Made by a program: the position numbers and the translations under genes. Below the pieces are notes generated by a model. That model worked only from the letters and a program-made list of their open reading frames with translations. It did not search any database and had not been told where the DNA came from. A stretch of 12,729 nt of DNA from an uncultured Flavobacteriales bacterium (GTDB lineage: Bacteria; Bacteroidota; Bacteroidia; Flavobacteriales_D; SKUL01): assembly GCA_937911795.1 (NCBI GenBank), contig CALDPJ010000395.1, positions 1 to 12,729 on the forward strand, written 5' to 3'. Shown here piece after piece: positions 1-6,024 of the stretch (positions are counted from its first letter, which is position 1; the number at the start of each line of letters is the position of its first letter).

Positions 1-593
1 CCAACCAGTTTTTCAATATCTCTTAAATATACGGTTTCATCTGGACTCACCAACGATATGGCTTCACCAACAGCACGAGCCCTACCCGTTCTACCAATCC
101 TATGTACGTAATCTTCGGGAATGTTTGGGATTTCAAAATTAATAACATGAGGCAATAATGGAATGTCCAAACCACGTGCGGCAATATCGGTCGCAACCAA
201 CACACGGATGCTTCCTTTTTTGAAACCTTCCAAGGCTTTGGTTCTGGCACCCTGACTTTTATTGCCGTGTATGGCAGCAGTCGTGATGCCCGCCTTTGCC
301 AATTTTTCGGCCAATTTATTAGCCCCGTGTTTGGTTCGTCCGAATACCAAAACCTGTTTCCAGTTTCCTTCAGAAATTAGTTTAATAACCAACTCCGATT
401 TTAAATTCTTCGAAACCCGATACACTTTTTGCGAAATAGCTTCCACCGTTGTATTCTCAGGTGTCGCCTCCACTTGCACCGGATGGTTTAAAATACCGTG
501 CGCTAACTTTTTTATCTCTGGTGAGAATGTTGCCGAAAACAGCAAGTTCTGGCGTTTTTCTGGCATTAATTTGATGATGCGCTCAATATCGAA
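1..593 (-). CDS. rhlE: RhlE-type DEAD-box ATP-dependent RNA helicase, C-terminal half only (partial at both ends)
   Basis: This is an open frame of about 197 codons that runs off the window at base 1 and loses helicase similarity at about 588-593. Reading minus strand, it shows motif III (LFSATFS), the RhlE-typical motif IV stretch VLVFGRTKHGANKLAEKL, an IHGNKSQGART segment, motif V (VLVATDIAARGLDIP) and motif VI (HRIGRTGRA). These are RecA-like domain 2 of a DEAD-box helicase and match the RhlE subgroup closely. The family unwinds short RNA duplexes in ribosome assembly and RNA turnover. The N-terminal RecA domain with the Q motif, Walker A and DEAD box should lie at higher coordinates but is absent: similarity stops just before DIERIIKLMPEKRQ, where unrelated plus-strand coding sequence begins. 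The fragment also looks more AT-rich than the genes after 600. I am sure of the family; whether it belongs to this chromosome is doubtful. Confidence 0.9.
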
Positions 594-600
594 CATCCTC
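588..600. other. Abrupt junction between two 5'-truncated genes
   Basis: Left of this point the minus strand reads a well-conserved helicase. Right of it the plus strand reads the end of a different protein. Both lack their N-terminal parts, and both point away from the junction, which no single promoter arrangement explains. No insertion-sequence ends or repeats are visible at the join. A chimeric contig join is the simplest reading; an inversion or deletion in the real genome is the alternative. The break cannot be placed to the base because the codons just around it fit either side. Confidence 0.65.
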
Positions 601-734
601 CGTATGGTGGCGACCGCCCTGAATACCTGGCTTATTTCGAGCCGTGGTTTCACATCGAAACGTTCGAACGCTGTTACAATTCCATACCTCCGCGCAGTGA
701 CCGCGAGCTGTTCATGATTCTCAGAAAGAAATAA
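597..734 (+). CDS. C-terminal end of an unidentified protein, 5'-truncated at the junction
   Basis: A plus-strand frame starting at the junction encodes about 45 residues and stops with TAA at 732-734. It includes GDRPEYLAYFEPWFHI and ends YNSIPPRSDRELFMILRKK. The composition (charged and aromatic, no low complexity) and a stop just before the promoter of the next plus-strand gene suggest a genuine gene end rather than a chance frame. The ending resembles the last strand and tail of some Rossmann-fold SAM-dependent methyltransferases, but I cannot name the family. The frame upstream reaches a stop at 567-569 inside the helicase segment and no plausible start is present, so the N-terminal part is missing. 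Confidence 0.5.
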   Translation, partial: PPYGGDRPEYLAYFEPWFHIETFERCYNSIPPRSDRELFMILRKK

Positions 735-771
735 CCAGCCTGCCCGAACACCGCCGCCCGCGCCATTTTGC

Positions 772-779
772 TATTTTTG
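772..779 (+). promoter_or_regulatory. Bacteroidota -7 promoter element (TATTTTTG) for the PyrR-like gene
   Basis: TATTTTTG matches the Bacteroidota sigma-A -7 consensus TAnnTTTG exactly and lies 19 bases upstream of the ATG at 798, which would give a leader of about 10 nt. No good TTG -33 element is visible at the expected distance. The element overlaps a possible TTG start at 768, which argues against that start being used. Confidence 0.5.
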
Positions 780-797
780 TTCCAAAGCACTCCATCC

Positions 798-1304
798 ATG
801 GATCAGAAGAAAGTACCGGTTCTCTCCACGCTGCAGATCAACCGGAAAATTGAACGCATCGCCCACCAGATTATAGAGCACAATTACACCGAAGAAAGAG
901 TGGTGTTGATTGGCATTGCAAAACAGGGGTTTGCGCTGGCTGAAAGAATTCGCACGAAAATCACCGAGAACAGCGAAATTCACACTGAGATGTTGCAACT
1001 GACCATGGACAAGAAACAACCGCTTTCGGAGAGCTATTCCATTTCCGGACCAGCCGATGCGTTGAATGACCGGTCGGTGATTTTGATTGACGACGTGCTC
1101 AATTCGGGCAGAACGTTGATTTATGCTGCCCGCGAAATTCTGAAATACCCGATTAAAAAACTGACCACGGTGGTGCTGATCGACCGGCGGCACAGAAAAT
1201 TTCCTATTAAAGCAGATTTTGTTGGTCTGACGCTTTCTACGACTATGCAGGAACACATTTCGGTGGAACTGGATCCGGGAAAGGAAATGGCTTATTTGGA
1301 GTAG
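798..1304 (+). CDS. PyrR-like type I phosphoribosyltransferase
   Basis: The protein has 168 residues. The PRPP-binding signature of type I phosphoribosyltransferases, VILIDDVLNSGRT, is at residues 94-106 with the acidic pair D98-D99. The C-terminal stretch LIDRRHRKFPIKADFVGLTL (127-146) corresponds to the conserved VDRGHRELPIRADYVG region of PyrR, the uracil phosphoribosyltransferase and pyr-operon attenuator of other bacteria. The N-terminal LVGI-type strand with K-x-G (LIGIAKQG, 37-44) is also PyrR-like. The length is slightly under the usual 175-185. The cytoplasmic role would be a nucleobase + PRPP reaction; whether it binds RNA as PyrR does cannot be told, and no pyr genes are nearby. 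ATG 798 is preferred over the in-frame TTG at 768 because of homology and the promoter element at 772-779. It converges with the shikimate kinase gene. Confidence 0.85.
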   Translation: MDQKKVPVLSTLQINRKIERIAHQIIEHNYTEERVVLIGIAKQGFALAERIRTKITENSEIHTEMLQLTMDKKQPLSESYSISGPADALNDRSVILIDDVLNSGRTLIYAAREILKYPIKKLTTVVLIDRRHRKFPIKADFVGLTLSTTMQEHISVELDPGKEMAYLE

Positions 1305-1329
1305 ATTATCGAATTGGCTTCGGCTACGC

Positions 1330-1389
1330 TCAGCCGGCGGTTTCAAAAGTTCAGCCGGCGGTTATAAACGATTCAGTCGGCGGTTCAAG
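1330..1389 (+). repeat. Three imperfect tandem copies of a TCAGCCGGCGGTT unit
   Basis: Copies begin at 1330, 1351 and 1373 with period 21-22 bases. The core TCAGYCGGCGGTT is followed by variable A-rich spacers, and the first copy is preceded by CTTCGGCTACGC. The block fills most of the roughly 100-base gap between two convergent genes, so it may serve as a shared untranslated tail. No function can be assigned from the sequence. Confidence 0.75.
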
Positions 1390-1403
1390 ACCAGCGTACT
1401 TCA

Positions 1404-1931
1404 CTATTTTCTACGGCTGAATAAGTCCTGAATCTGCCTTTTCAGTTCCGAAATATTTCCGGCTGCGTAAAAAGTGATGTGTGCCTTTTCGTATTGATTG
1501 CGACGCTCTTCGAAATGCCGCTTTACAAAAACTTCGATTTCGTGATCTGACATTCCGCGTAACAATGGTCGGTTTGCTCTGTCTTTCTTCAGTCGTTGCA
1601 CGAGCACTTCGACCGGTAATTTGAGGTACACCACCACTCCGGAATTTTTCATCAGCCGCAGATTATCTTCATTCACCACAGCTCCTCCTCCGGTGGAAAT
1701 AATGGTTCGGCTTTCATTGCAGCATTCGGTGAGGACAGTTTTTTCCTGTGATCTGAAAAATGCTTCTCCGTGATCTTCGAAAATCGAGTAAACTGATTTC
1801 TCAAGCCGGTTCTCGAGCAGTTGATCGGTATCGACAAAAGGCATGTTCATTTCGGCTGCCAGCGCCCTACCGACCGATGTTTTTCCACAGCCCATGTACC
1901 CGATCAAAAAAACATTGTCCTTCCCGCTCAA
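1404..1931 (-). CDS. aroK: Shikimate kinase
   Basis: The enzyme phosphorylates shikimate with ATP (fifth step of the chorismate pathway) in the cytoplasm. Counting from a TTG start at 1931, the 175-residue protein has a Walker A loop GYMGCGKTS (11-19), the shikimate-contacting DTD (34-36), R60 in FFRSQE, the GGG motif in STGGGAV (81-83), and a lid with RANRPLL that carries the catalytic arginine. This length is typical of the family. An in-frame ATG at 1970 would add 13 residues not expected in the family and would leave no room for a leader, because it shares the CATG at 1968-1971 with the divergent gene's ATG. A promoter-like TACCTTTA lies between the two starts and supports TTG 1931. The function is secure; the start is uncertain. 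Confidence 0.93.
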   Translation of the reverse strand: MSGKDNVFLIGYMGCGKTSVGRALAAEMNMPFVDTDQLLENRLEKSVYSIFEDHGEAFFRSQEKTVLTECCNESRTIISTGGGAVVNEDNLRLMKNSGVVVYLKLPVEVLVQRLKKDRANRPLLRGMSDHEIEVFVKRHFEERRNQYEKAHITFYAAGNISELKRQIQDLFSRRK

Positions 1932-1954
1932 AGCAATTATGGTTAATTTCGCGC

Positions 1955-1962
1955 TAAAGGTA
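1955..1962 (-). promoter_or_regulatory. Possible -7 element (TACCTTTA) for shikimate kinase
   Basis: On the minus strand TACCTTTA matches TAnnTTTG in five of six fixed bases. It lies 24 bases upstream of the proposed TTG start at 1931, giving an expected leader of about 17 nt. No convincing -33 element is seen. On the plus strand the same 38-base gap contains TAATTTCG (1944-1951), a similarly near-consensus element for the divergent gene, so the two promoters would overlap. Confidence 0.4.
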
Positions 1963-1968
1963 ACCAAC

Positions 1969-3135
1969 ATGGAAATTTTCGAAGTCCGTTCGAAAAAAGA
2001 CATCAACGATTTTCACAGCGTTCCGCACAGGATCTACCGGAACGACACCAACTGGGTGCCTCATTTGCGCCAGGATATTGACAAAATTTTTGATCCGAAA
2101 CAAAACAAACTCTTCGAAAAAGGAAGCGCTGCCCGGTTTGTGTTGCGGGATCAAAAAGGAAATAATGTCGGACGCATTGCTGCTTTTATCAACGCCAAAA
2201 CGGCTTTCTCTTTTGATCAACCTACCGGCGGAATCGGATTTTTTGAATGCATCAATGATCGCGCTGCTGCTTTTCTGCTTTTCGACAGCGCGAAAAAATG
2301 GCTCGAAGACCGAAAGATTGAAGCGATGGACGGTCCGATCAATTTCGGCGAGCGCAACCAGTTCTGGGGATTGTTGATCAAAAATTTCAAAGATCCAAGC
2401 AGCTACGGAATGAATTACAATCCACCGTATTATCTGGAATTATTCGAGGAATATGGTTTCAATATTTATTTTGAGCAGTACGTTTACAAGCGGGATGTTT
2501 TTCTTCCGGCCCAGCCGATTTTTGTCCGGAAATTCAACCAGATGAGCCTAGATCAGAAGTACCGGATTTCAAACATTCAAGGATTGTCGTGGGAGCAACT
2601 GGCGAAAGATTTCCAGACCGTTTACAACGGCGCCTGGGGCGGACATGAAAGTTTCAAACCCATGACCATTGAAGCCGCCCGCAAAACGGTGAAAGCTTTG
2701 AAACCGGTGGTAGATCGCGAAATCGTGGTGTTTGTATATTACGATGACGAACCAATCGCCTTTTACATCAACATTCCGGAACTGAACGAGATTTTCCGGT
2801 ACGTCAACGGCAACCTCAACTGGCTCGGGAAAATAAAATTTCTGCTCCATCAGAAGCTGAATCCGCCGCAGACGATGGTGGGAATTGTGTTTGGCGTGGT
2901 GCGCGAATTTCAGGGTAAAGGAATTGAGGGTGCGATGATTAAATGGGCCGAAGACAATATGGCGGTGGTGAAGCGGCAGTACCATGAAACGATTCTCACT
3001 TGGATTGGCGATTTTAACCCGAAAATGTTGCGGGTGTGCGAAAGTCTGGGTGGACGAAGATTCAGAACATTGGCGACGATGCGCTATTTATTTGACCGCG
3101 AAAAACCATTCAAGCGCGCACCGATGGTGGAATAA
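1969..3135 (+). CDS. GNAT-fold N-acetyltransferase-like protein (YghO-like family)
   Basis: The 388-residue protein starts MEIFEVRSKKDINDFHSVPHR, with the family's usual opening in which a short strand is followed by P-x-R-x-Y and a WVPHLR segment (residues 29-34). The middle carries MDGPINFGERNQFWGLLI (120-137) and NYNPPYYLELFEEYGF (149-164), motifs shared by the uncharacterised 370-390 residue YghO-like acetyltransferase-fold proteins. The C-terminal half contains a GNAT-like motif A, VVREFQGKGIEGAMI, with the acyl-CoA phosphate-binding Q-G-K-G-I. Substrate and pathway are unknown for this family. It is divergent from shikimate kinase with a very short shared start region. ATG 1969 is chosen by homology; frames upstream run through the antisense of aroK. 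Confidence 0.8.
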   Translation: MEIFEVRSKKDINDFHSVPHRIYRNDTNWVPHLRQDIDKIFDPKQNKLFEKGSAARFVLRDQKGNNVGRIAAFINAKTAFSFDQPTGGIGFFECINDRAAAFLLFDSAKKWLEDRKIEAMDGPINFGERNQFWGLLIKNFKDPSSYGMNYNPPYYLELFEEYGFNIYFEQYVYKRDVFLPAQPIFVRKFNQMSLDQKYRISNIQGLSWEQLAKDFQTVYNGAWGGHESFKPMTIEAARKTVKALKPVVDREIVVFVYYDDEPIAFYINIPELNEIFRYVNGNLNWLGKIKFLLHQKLNPPQTMVGIVFGVVREFQGKGIEGAMIKWAEDNMAVVKRQYHETILTWIGDFNPKMLRVCESLGGRRFRTLATMRYLFDREKPFKRAPMVE

Positions 3136-3186
3136 AGTTGAGCAAAATTAAGGCTTTTAGGCATTTATAAACTTTTGCAGAAACCA

Positions 3187-3218
3187 TTGCCAGAAATAAA
3201 AAATAGCCTGTATATTTG
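3187..3218 (+). promoter_or_regulatory. Promoter of tRNA-Lys (TTG ... TATATTTG)
   Basis: TATATTTG at 3211-3218 is a perfect TAnnTTTG -7 element, preceded 21 bases upstream by TTG at 3187-3189, close to the spacing of Bacteroidota vegetative promoters. Transcription should begin around 3225, about 13 bases before the mature tRNA 5' end. Confidence 0.75.
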
Positions 3219-3237
3219 CACTCCCAAAACAGGGATT

Positions 3238-3310
3238 GATTCCGTAGCTCAGTTGGTAGAGCAACGCCCTTTTAAGGCGTGGGTCCTGGGTTCGAGCCCC
3301 AGCGGGATCA
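3238..3310 (+). tRNA. tRNA-Lys(UUU)
   Basis: A complete 73-nt cloverleaf is present. The acceptor stem GATTCCG pairs with CGGGATC (one G-T pair); the D stem is GCTC/GAGC; the anticodon stem ACGCC/GGCGT closes loop CTTTTAA with anticodon TTT; the T arm is CTGGG-TTCGAGC-CCCAG; the discriminator is A. The 3' CCA is not encoded. It stands alone with its own promoter and terminator, downstream of the acetyltransferase-like gene. Confidence 0.97.
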
Positions 3311-3316
3311 CAAAAG

Positions 3317-3340
3317 CCTCCGTATTACGGAGGTTTTTTT
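3317..3340 (+). terminator. Rho-independent terminator of tRNA-Lys
   Basis: A 7-bp perfect stem CCTCCGT/ACGGAGG with an ATT loop is followed by seven T residues and lies directly after the tRNA. An A-run precedes the stem, so it could also act weakly on minus-strand transcripts arriving from gldH. Confidence 0.9.
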
Positions 3341-3341
3341 G

Positions 3342-3719
3342 TTTTTACACCAACCATTCTACTCTGGCGCAAGCGTCCGCCTGTGCCAGACAATATCCCT
3401 AATTTGTAGTAGCAAGCAGAGTTTACTTAATTAATCCCACGAAACAGAGCTACGTTGGGACGACTGTTTTAATAAGAAATTAAATAATGCTGAGTAGCAG
3501 ATGCTACGCCGAGATCTAGGGTACCTCACACAAGCACCGCTACGCTAATACTTGCGCGAGATAGGGCAATTTTACTTCCTTAAATAATAAACTATTAACA
3601 TCAGAAGCGAGACTATTATGAATACTAAATGTATTCGTGCAGACTTTAGAAATACATTCTCCTTATTATCTTTCTTCATCTGCTGACTTTTAAAATACTT
3701 ATATCCCATGTGTTTTAAA
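3342..3719. other. Gene-free stretch with short palindromes
   Basis: No frame here looks coding. It contains a hairpin CTGGCGCA/TGTGCCAG at 3364-3389 (7 of 8 pairs, one G-T) around AGCGTCCGCC, and a perfect hairpin GTAGCA-GA-TGCTAC at 3494-3507. A related GC-rich segment, CCGCTACGCTAATACTTGCG, lies at about 3538-3557. These GC-rich islands sit in AT-rich sequence and look like pieces of dispersed intergenic repeats, possibly the decayed remains of an element. No transposase fragment, tRNA or clear terminator for the minus-strand gene at 3720 is visible. Confidence 0.5.
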
Positions 3720-4187
3720 TCACTTCACCTCATCCAGCACCACCCCAATCTCCATCGCAAAATTCAGCGGGTCCTGAGGCATTTTATGTGCTATCCGATA
3801 GGTATAGGTTCCGGGTTCTGAGTATTGCTTGTTCTCTTCGATGAGGTGTTCGCTATCCCAAATGTCGTAACCGGCTTCGCCCATGTATTCGCCGTTCTCA
3901 TCGCGAATTTTCAGTCCGTACTCCTTCACTGTTTCTTCTCCACCCGGACTGATTTCTGTCACTTCCACGTTGGCAACTTCAAATTGATAGCCATTGGCAA
4001 AACGAAAAGACAAACTGAGGTTGTAGGGTTGGTCCGTTTTTTCAATCGGAACCTGAAATTCCCGGACATCTTCTTGCTGCCATTCAATATTGGGTGACAG
4101 CTCTTTATGCTCTGCATATACCCGGCCTTCGGGACGACATGCGGATATTAATATTCCGACAGTAAAAAGTAAAATCCAGTTTTTCAT
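3720..4187 (-). CDS. gldH: GldH-like gliding motility lipoprotein
   Basis: The 155-residue protein starts MKNWILLFTVGILISACRPEG, a lipoprotein signal peptide with lipobox I-S-A-C and lipidated C17. The mature part follows the GldH pattern: VYAEHKEL, a tryptophan-containing NIEWQQEDV, FQVPIEKTDQPYNL, RFANGY, then EYGLKIRDENGEYMGEAGYDI and YSEPGTYTYRIAHKM near the end. In flavobacteria GldH is needed for gliding and for T9SS-dependent secretion; its exact role is unsettled. It follows the carrier gene by 47 bases on the same strand and may be cotranscribed. The frame continues upstream to 4316 through the end of the carrier gene, but ATG 4187 gives the canonical signal peptide, with ATG 4196 as the alternative. 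Assignment is by remembered family pattern, so a divergent paralogue is possible. Confidence 0.72.
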   Translation of the reverse strand: MKNWILLFTVGILISACRPEGRVYAEHKELSPNIEWQQEDVREFQVPIEKTDQPYNLSLSFRFANGYQFEVANVEVTEISPGGEETVKEYGLKIRDENGEYMGEAGYDIWDSEHLIEENKQYSEPGTYTYRIAHKMPQDPLNFAMEIGVVLDEVK

Positions 4188-4234
4188 CTTGAGCATTTTT
4201 TCTAAACGATTAACAATCATCAAATTTAACAAAC

Positions 4235-5623
4235 CTACCAACTGAACACCGTTTCCGGCAAGGCCAGCAGCACCATCGAAACCGCAGTCACCAACAGAAT
4301 AAACTTCCACATCCACTTCAGCCAGATGTTATAAGGAATGTTCGCGATGCTGAGAATACCCATCGTCACACCGCTGGTGGGAATGATCATATTCAGCAGA
4401 CCATCTCCGAACTGAAAAGCCAGTACAGCGGTTTGTCTCGAAATACCGATGATATCAGCCAACGGAGTCATCACCGGCATCGTAATGGCCGCCTGACCCG
4501 ATCCCGATGGAACAATGATGTTCAACAGACCCTGCGTGACGAACATCACCTGAACAGACAGCGCCGCGGGCATATCTTCAACCACCGAGGCTAAGGAAAA
4601 AAGAACCGTGTCGATGATGCGACCGTCTTCGGCTATGATCAGAATGCTTTTCGAAATACCGATAATGAGCGCAGCGGCGAGCATATCTTTCGCTCCGAGC
4701 GTAAAAGCTTTCACACTTTCACTCAGGCTGAGATGCGAAATAATCGCCGCCACCAGACCGAGCGCGACAAACAATGCCGCAATTTCATCGATATACCACT
4801 CCATTTGGTTGGCGCCGTACATTAACACCACCAGACTCAGCAAAAACAAAAACACCACCACTTTCCGCGATATAGTGAACGGAATAATCTCAGGTGCTAC
4901 GAGGTCATCCTCCGGACGGCGCAATCCATAGAGTAAACTGTTGGACGGATCTTTTTCGAGCCTGCGCACATACAGCATCACAAATCCAATCCCGAGCAGG
5001 GTATAAATGCTCCAGACTATCCAGCGATATTCCCAACCGCTGAACAACGGTAACTCTGCAATGCCTTGGGCAATTCCCACGGTAAACGGATTCACTGCCG
5101 CACCGGCAAAACCCATCGAAGCGCCGACAAACGGAATTGCCACCCCAACGATGGCATCGTATCCCAGCGAACGCGCCAACGGAATGGTGATCAAAATGAA
5201 AACAAGGATTTCTTCGGCCATTCCGAAAGTTCCTCCGGCGAAAGAAAAAATGACCATCAAAATAGGGATGATCCATTTCTTCAGTGGCGGTCGTTTCTGC
5301 GCTATTACCAACACCCGCTGTAAGGCAGAATCCAATGCACCGGTTGCGGAAACCATCGAAAATGCACCGCCAACCAATAATACAAAACCAATGATGTGTG
5401 CCGCACTGACAATTCCTTTCAACGGTGCCTGCAGCAATGCATAAATTCCCTGCGGATTCTGTTCGGTTGGCTGATACGTATTGGGAATGACCATCGTCTT
5501 TCCGTTCACTTCCTCGCGTTCGTACATTCCGGCCGGAACAACCCAGGTGAGGACAACAAAAAACACAAGAAAAACGGATACGACAACCAGTGCATCAGGC
5601 GATTTTAACCGGGAAAAATTCAT
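4235..5623 (-). CDS. YfcC/DcuC-family membrane carrier
   Basis: This 462-residue inner-membrane protein has about 11-12 hydrophobic segments and no signal peptide beyond the first helix (residues 11-31). Diagnostic stretches are FAGGTFGMAEEILVFILITI (128-147), GASMGFAGAAVNPFTVGIAQG (167-187), PSGSGQAAITMPVMTPLAD (372-390) and FQFGDGLLNMIIPTSG (403-418), the conserved membrane re-entrant motifs of the YfcC branch of the C4-dicarboxylate/basic amino acid carrier superfamily (DcuC-like). The likely function is import or exchange of a small carboxylate or amino acid; the substrate cannot be predicted and no catabolic genes are adjacent. Length is normal. It is followed closely by the GldH-like gene and preceded by a near-consensus promoter at 5650-5657. 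Confidence 0.88.
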   Translation of the reverse strand: MNFSRLKSPDALVVVSVFLVFFVVLTWVVPAGMYEREEVNGKTMVIPNTYQPTEQNPQGIYALLQAPLKGIVSAAHIIGFVLLVGGAFSMVSATGALDSALQRVLVIAQKRPPLKKWIIPILMVIFSFAGGTFGMAEEILVFILITIPLARSLGYDAIVGVAIPFVGASMGFAGAAVNPFTVGIAQGIAELPLFSGWEYRWIVWSIYTLLGIGFVMLYVRRLEKDPSNSLLYGLRRPEDDLVAPEIIPFTISRKVVVFLFLLSLVVLMYGANQMEWYIDEIAALFVALGLVAAIISHLSLSESVKAFTLGAKDMLAAALIIGISKSILIIAEDGRIIDTVLFSLASVVEDMPAALSVQVMFVTQGLLNIIVPSGSGQAAITMPVMTPLADIIGISRQTAVLAFQFGDGLLNMIIPTSGVTMGILSIANIPYNIWLKWMWKFILLVTAVSMVLLALPETVFSW

Positions 5624-5649
5624 TGACTACAAAGTTTGGTTTGACCGTC

Positions 5650-5657
5650 CAAAGTAA
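5650..5657 (-). promoter_or_regulatory. Possible -7 element (TTACTTTG) for the YfcC-like carrier
   Basis: TTACTTTG on the minus strand differs from TAnnTTTG at one fixed base. It lies 26 bases upstream of the ATG at 5623 in an AT-rich leader. No clear -33 element. Confidence 0.35.
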
Positions 5658-5727
5658 TACTAAAATAAAAACCGAACAGAAAACTTCAGTAAAGTCTGGA
5701 GGGTATAACCGGTGGCAGAACTCAACG

Positions 5728-5762
5728 AAAAAAAAGAGCGAAACCGTTTTGGAATCGCTCTT
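5728..5762 (-). terminator. Terminator downstream of the tRNA-Leu 3' fragment
   Basis: The 8-bp stem AAGAGCGA/TCGCTCTT (5734-5741 with 5755-5762) is followed on the minus strand by a run of eight U residues (plus-strand A-run 5728-5735). It resembles the terminator at 5865-5904, which has AGAGCG arms and lies about 141-143 bases away, the same offset as between the tRNA 3' ends. This suggests a duplicated tRNA-terminator unit. Confidence 0.85.
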
Positions 5763-5772
5763 CATTTTATAA

Positions 5773-5789
5773 GTGCCCAGGACTGGACT
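5773..5789 (-). pseudogene. 3'-terminal fragment of tRNA-Leu
   Basis: Seventeen bases are identical to 5914-5930 of the intact tRNA-Leu: on the minus strand AGTCCAGTCCTGGGCAC, i.e. the 3' side of the T arm, the 3' acceptor strand, the discriminator and the next base. No matching GCCCAGG 5' acceptor strand lies upstream, so no cloverleaf can form. A terminator follows. It is best read as the remnant of a tandem tRNA-Leu copy; an attachment-site duplication is the alternative. Confidence 0.75.
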
Positions 5790-5861
5790 TACCGACTGGT
5801 GTTTTTCGGCGCTCATTCTTCGCGGAAAAACATCCGCCGGCATAGACTTCTCGTCCAGCCC
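5780..5861. repeat. Imperfect palindrome of about 82 bp overlapping the tRNA-Leu 3' fragment
   Basis: The outer arms GGACTGGAC (5780-5788) and GTCCAGCCC (5853-5861) pair over nine bases with one wobble. The inner arms TGTTTTTC (5800-5807) and GAAAAACA (5825-5832) pair perfectly over eight, with CGC/GCG inside. One outer arm is the T-stem/acceptor sequence of the tRNA fragment itself. Transcribed from the tRNA-Leu promoter, this would form a long hairpin before the second terminator. It could be a structured RNA, a hairpin element inserted into a tRNA copy, or tRNA decay. I do not recognise a known RNA family. Confidence 0.55.
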
Positions 5862-5864
5862 ATT

Positions 5865-5904
5865 AAAAAACTAAAAAGAGCGTATCCAAAAAGGAGTACG
5901 CTCT
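5865..5904 (-). terminator. Terminator of the intact tRNA-Leu
   Basis: The 8-bp stem AGAGCGTA/TACGCTCT (5877-5884 with 5897-5904) is extended by TCC/GGA with one bulge. On the minus strand it is followed by U-rich sequence (plus-strand A-runs at 5865-5876). It lies 10 bases beyond the tRNA 3' end. Confidence 0.88.
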
Positions 5905-5914
5905 AATTTAACTG

Positions 5915-5997
5915 TGCCCAGGACTGGACTCGAACCAGCATGCACGAAGTGCACCACCCCCTCAAGATGGCGTGTCTACCAATTTCACCACCTGGGC
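5915..5997 (-). tRNA. tRNA-Leu(GAG)
   Basis: A complete 83-nt class II cloverleaf is present on the minus strand. The acceptor GCCCAGG pairs with CCTGGGC; the D arm contains AAATTGGTA with the conserved GG; the anticodon stem CCATC/GGTGG (one T-G pair) closes loop TTGAGGG with anticodon GAG; the long variable arm is hairpin TGCAC-TTC-GTGCA; the T arm has TTCGAGT; the discriminator is A. The 3' CCA is not encoded. No consensus promoter is visible immediately upstream, whereas the broken copy further upstream has one, so expression probably starts at about 6140 and processing is needed. Confidence 0.96.
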
Positions 5998-6024
5998 AAT
6001 ATTCTACTATTCTTCAATCGACAA

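Noticed and set aside
262..717. Plus-strand open frame of 151 codons over the left end
   Set aside because: It runs antisense to the unmistakable helicase motifs and crosses the junction in a different frame from the real plus-strand gene end; its composition is not protein-like.
771..1346. Long minus-strand frame opposite the PyrR-like gene
   Set aside because: It is antisense to a gene with clear PRPP-binding and PyrR motifs; no signal of its own.
1330..1389. Possible small CRISPR array
   Set aside because: The repeats are only about 13 bp with spacers of about 8 bp, imperfect, and no cas genes are near.
3175..3402. Plus-strand 75-codon frame
   Set aside because: It reads through the tRNA-Lys and its terminator, so it is not a protein gene.
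5595..5843. Minus-strand 82-codon frame overlapping the start of the YfcC-like gene
   Set aside because: It reads through a tRNA fragment and a terminator hairpin and then overlaps the carrier's start in another frame; no recognised domain.
5773..5930. Integrative element bounded by tRNA-Leu 3' end repeats (attL/attR)
   Set aside because: Only about 125 bases separate the repeats, no integrase is present, and the parallel duplication of the terminators is better explained by tandem tRNA duplication and decay.
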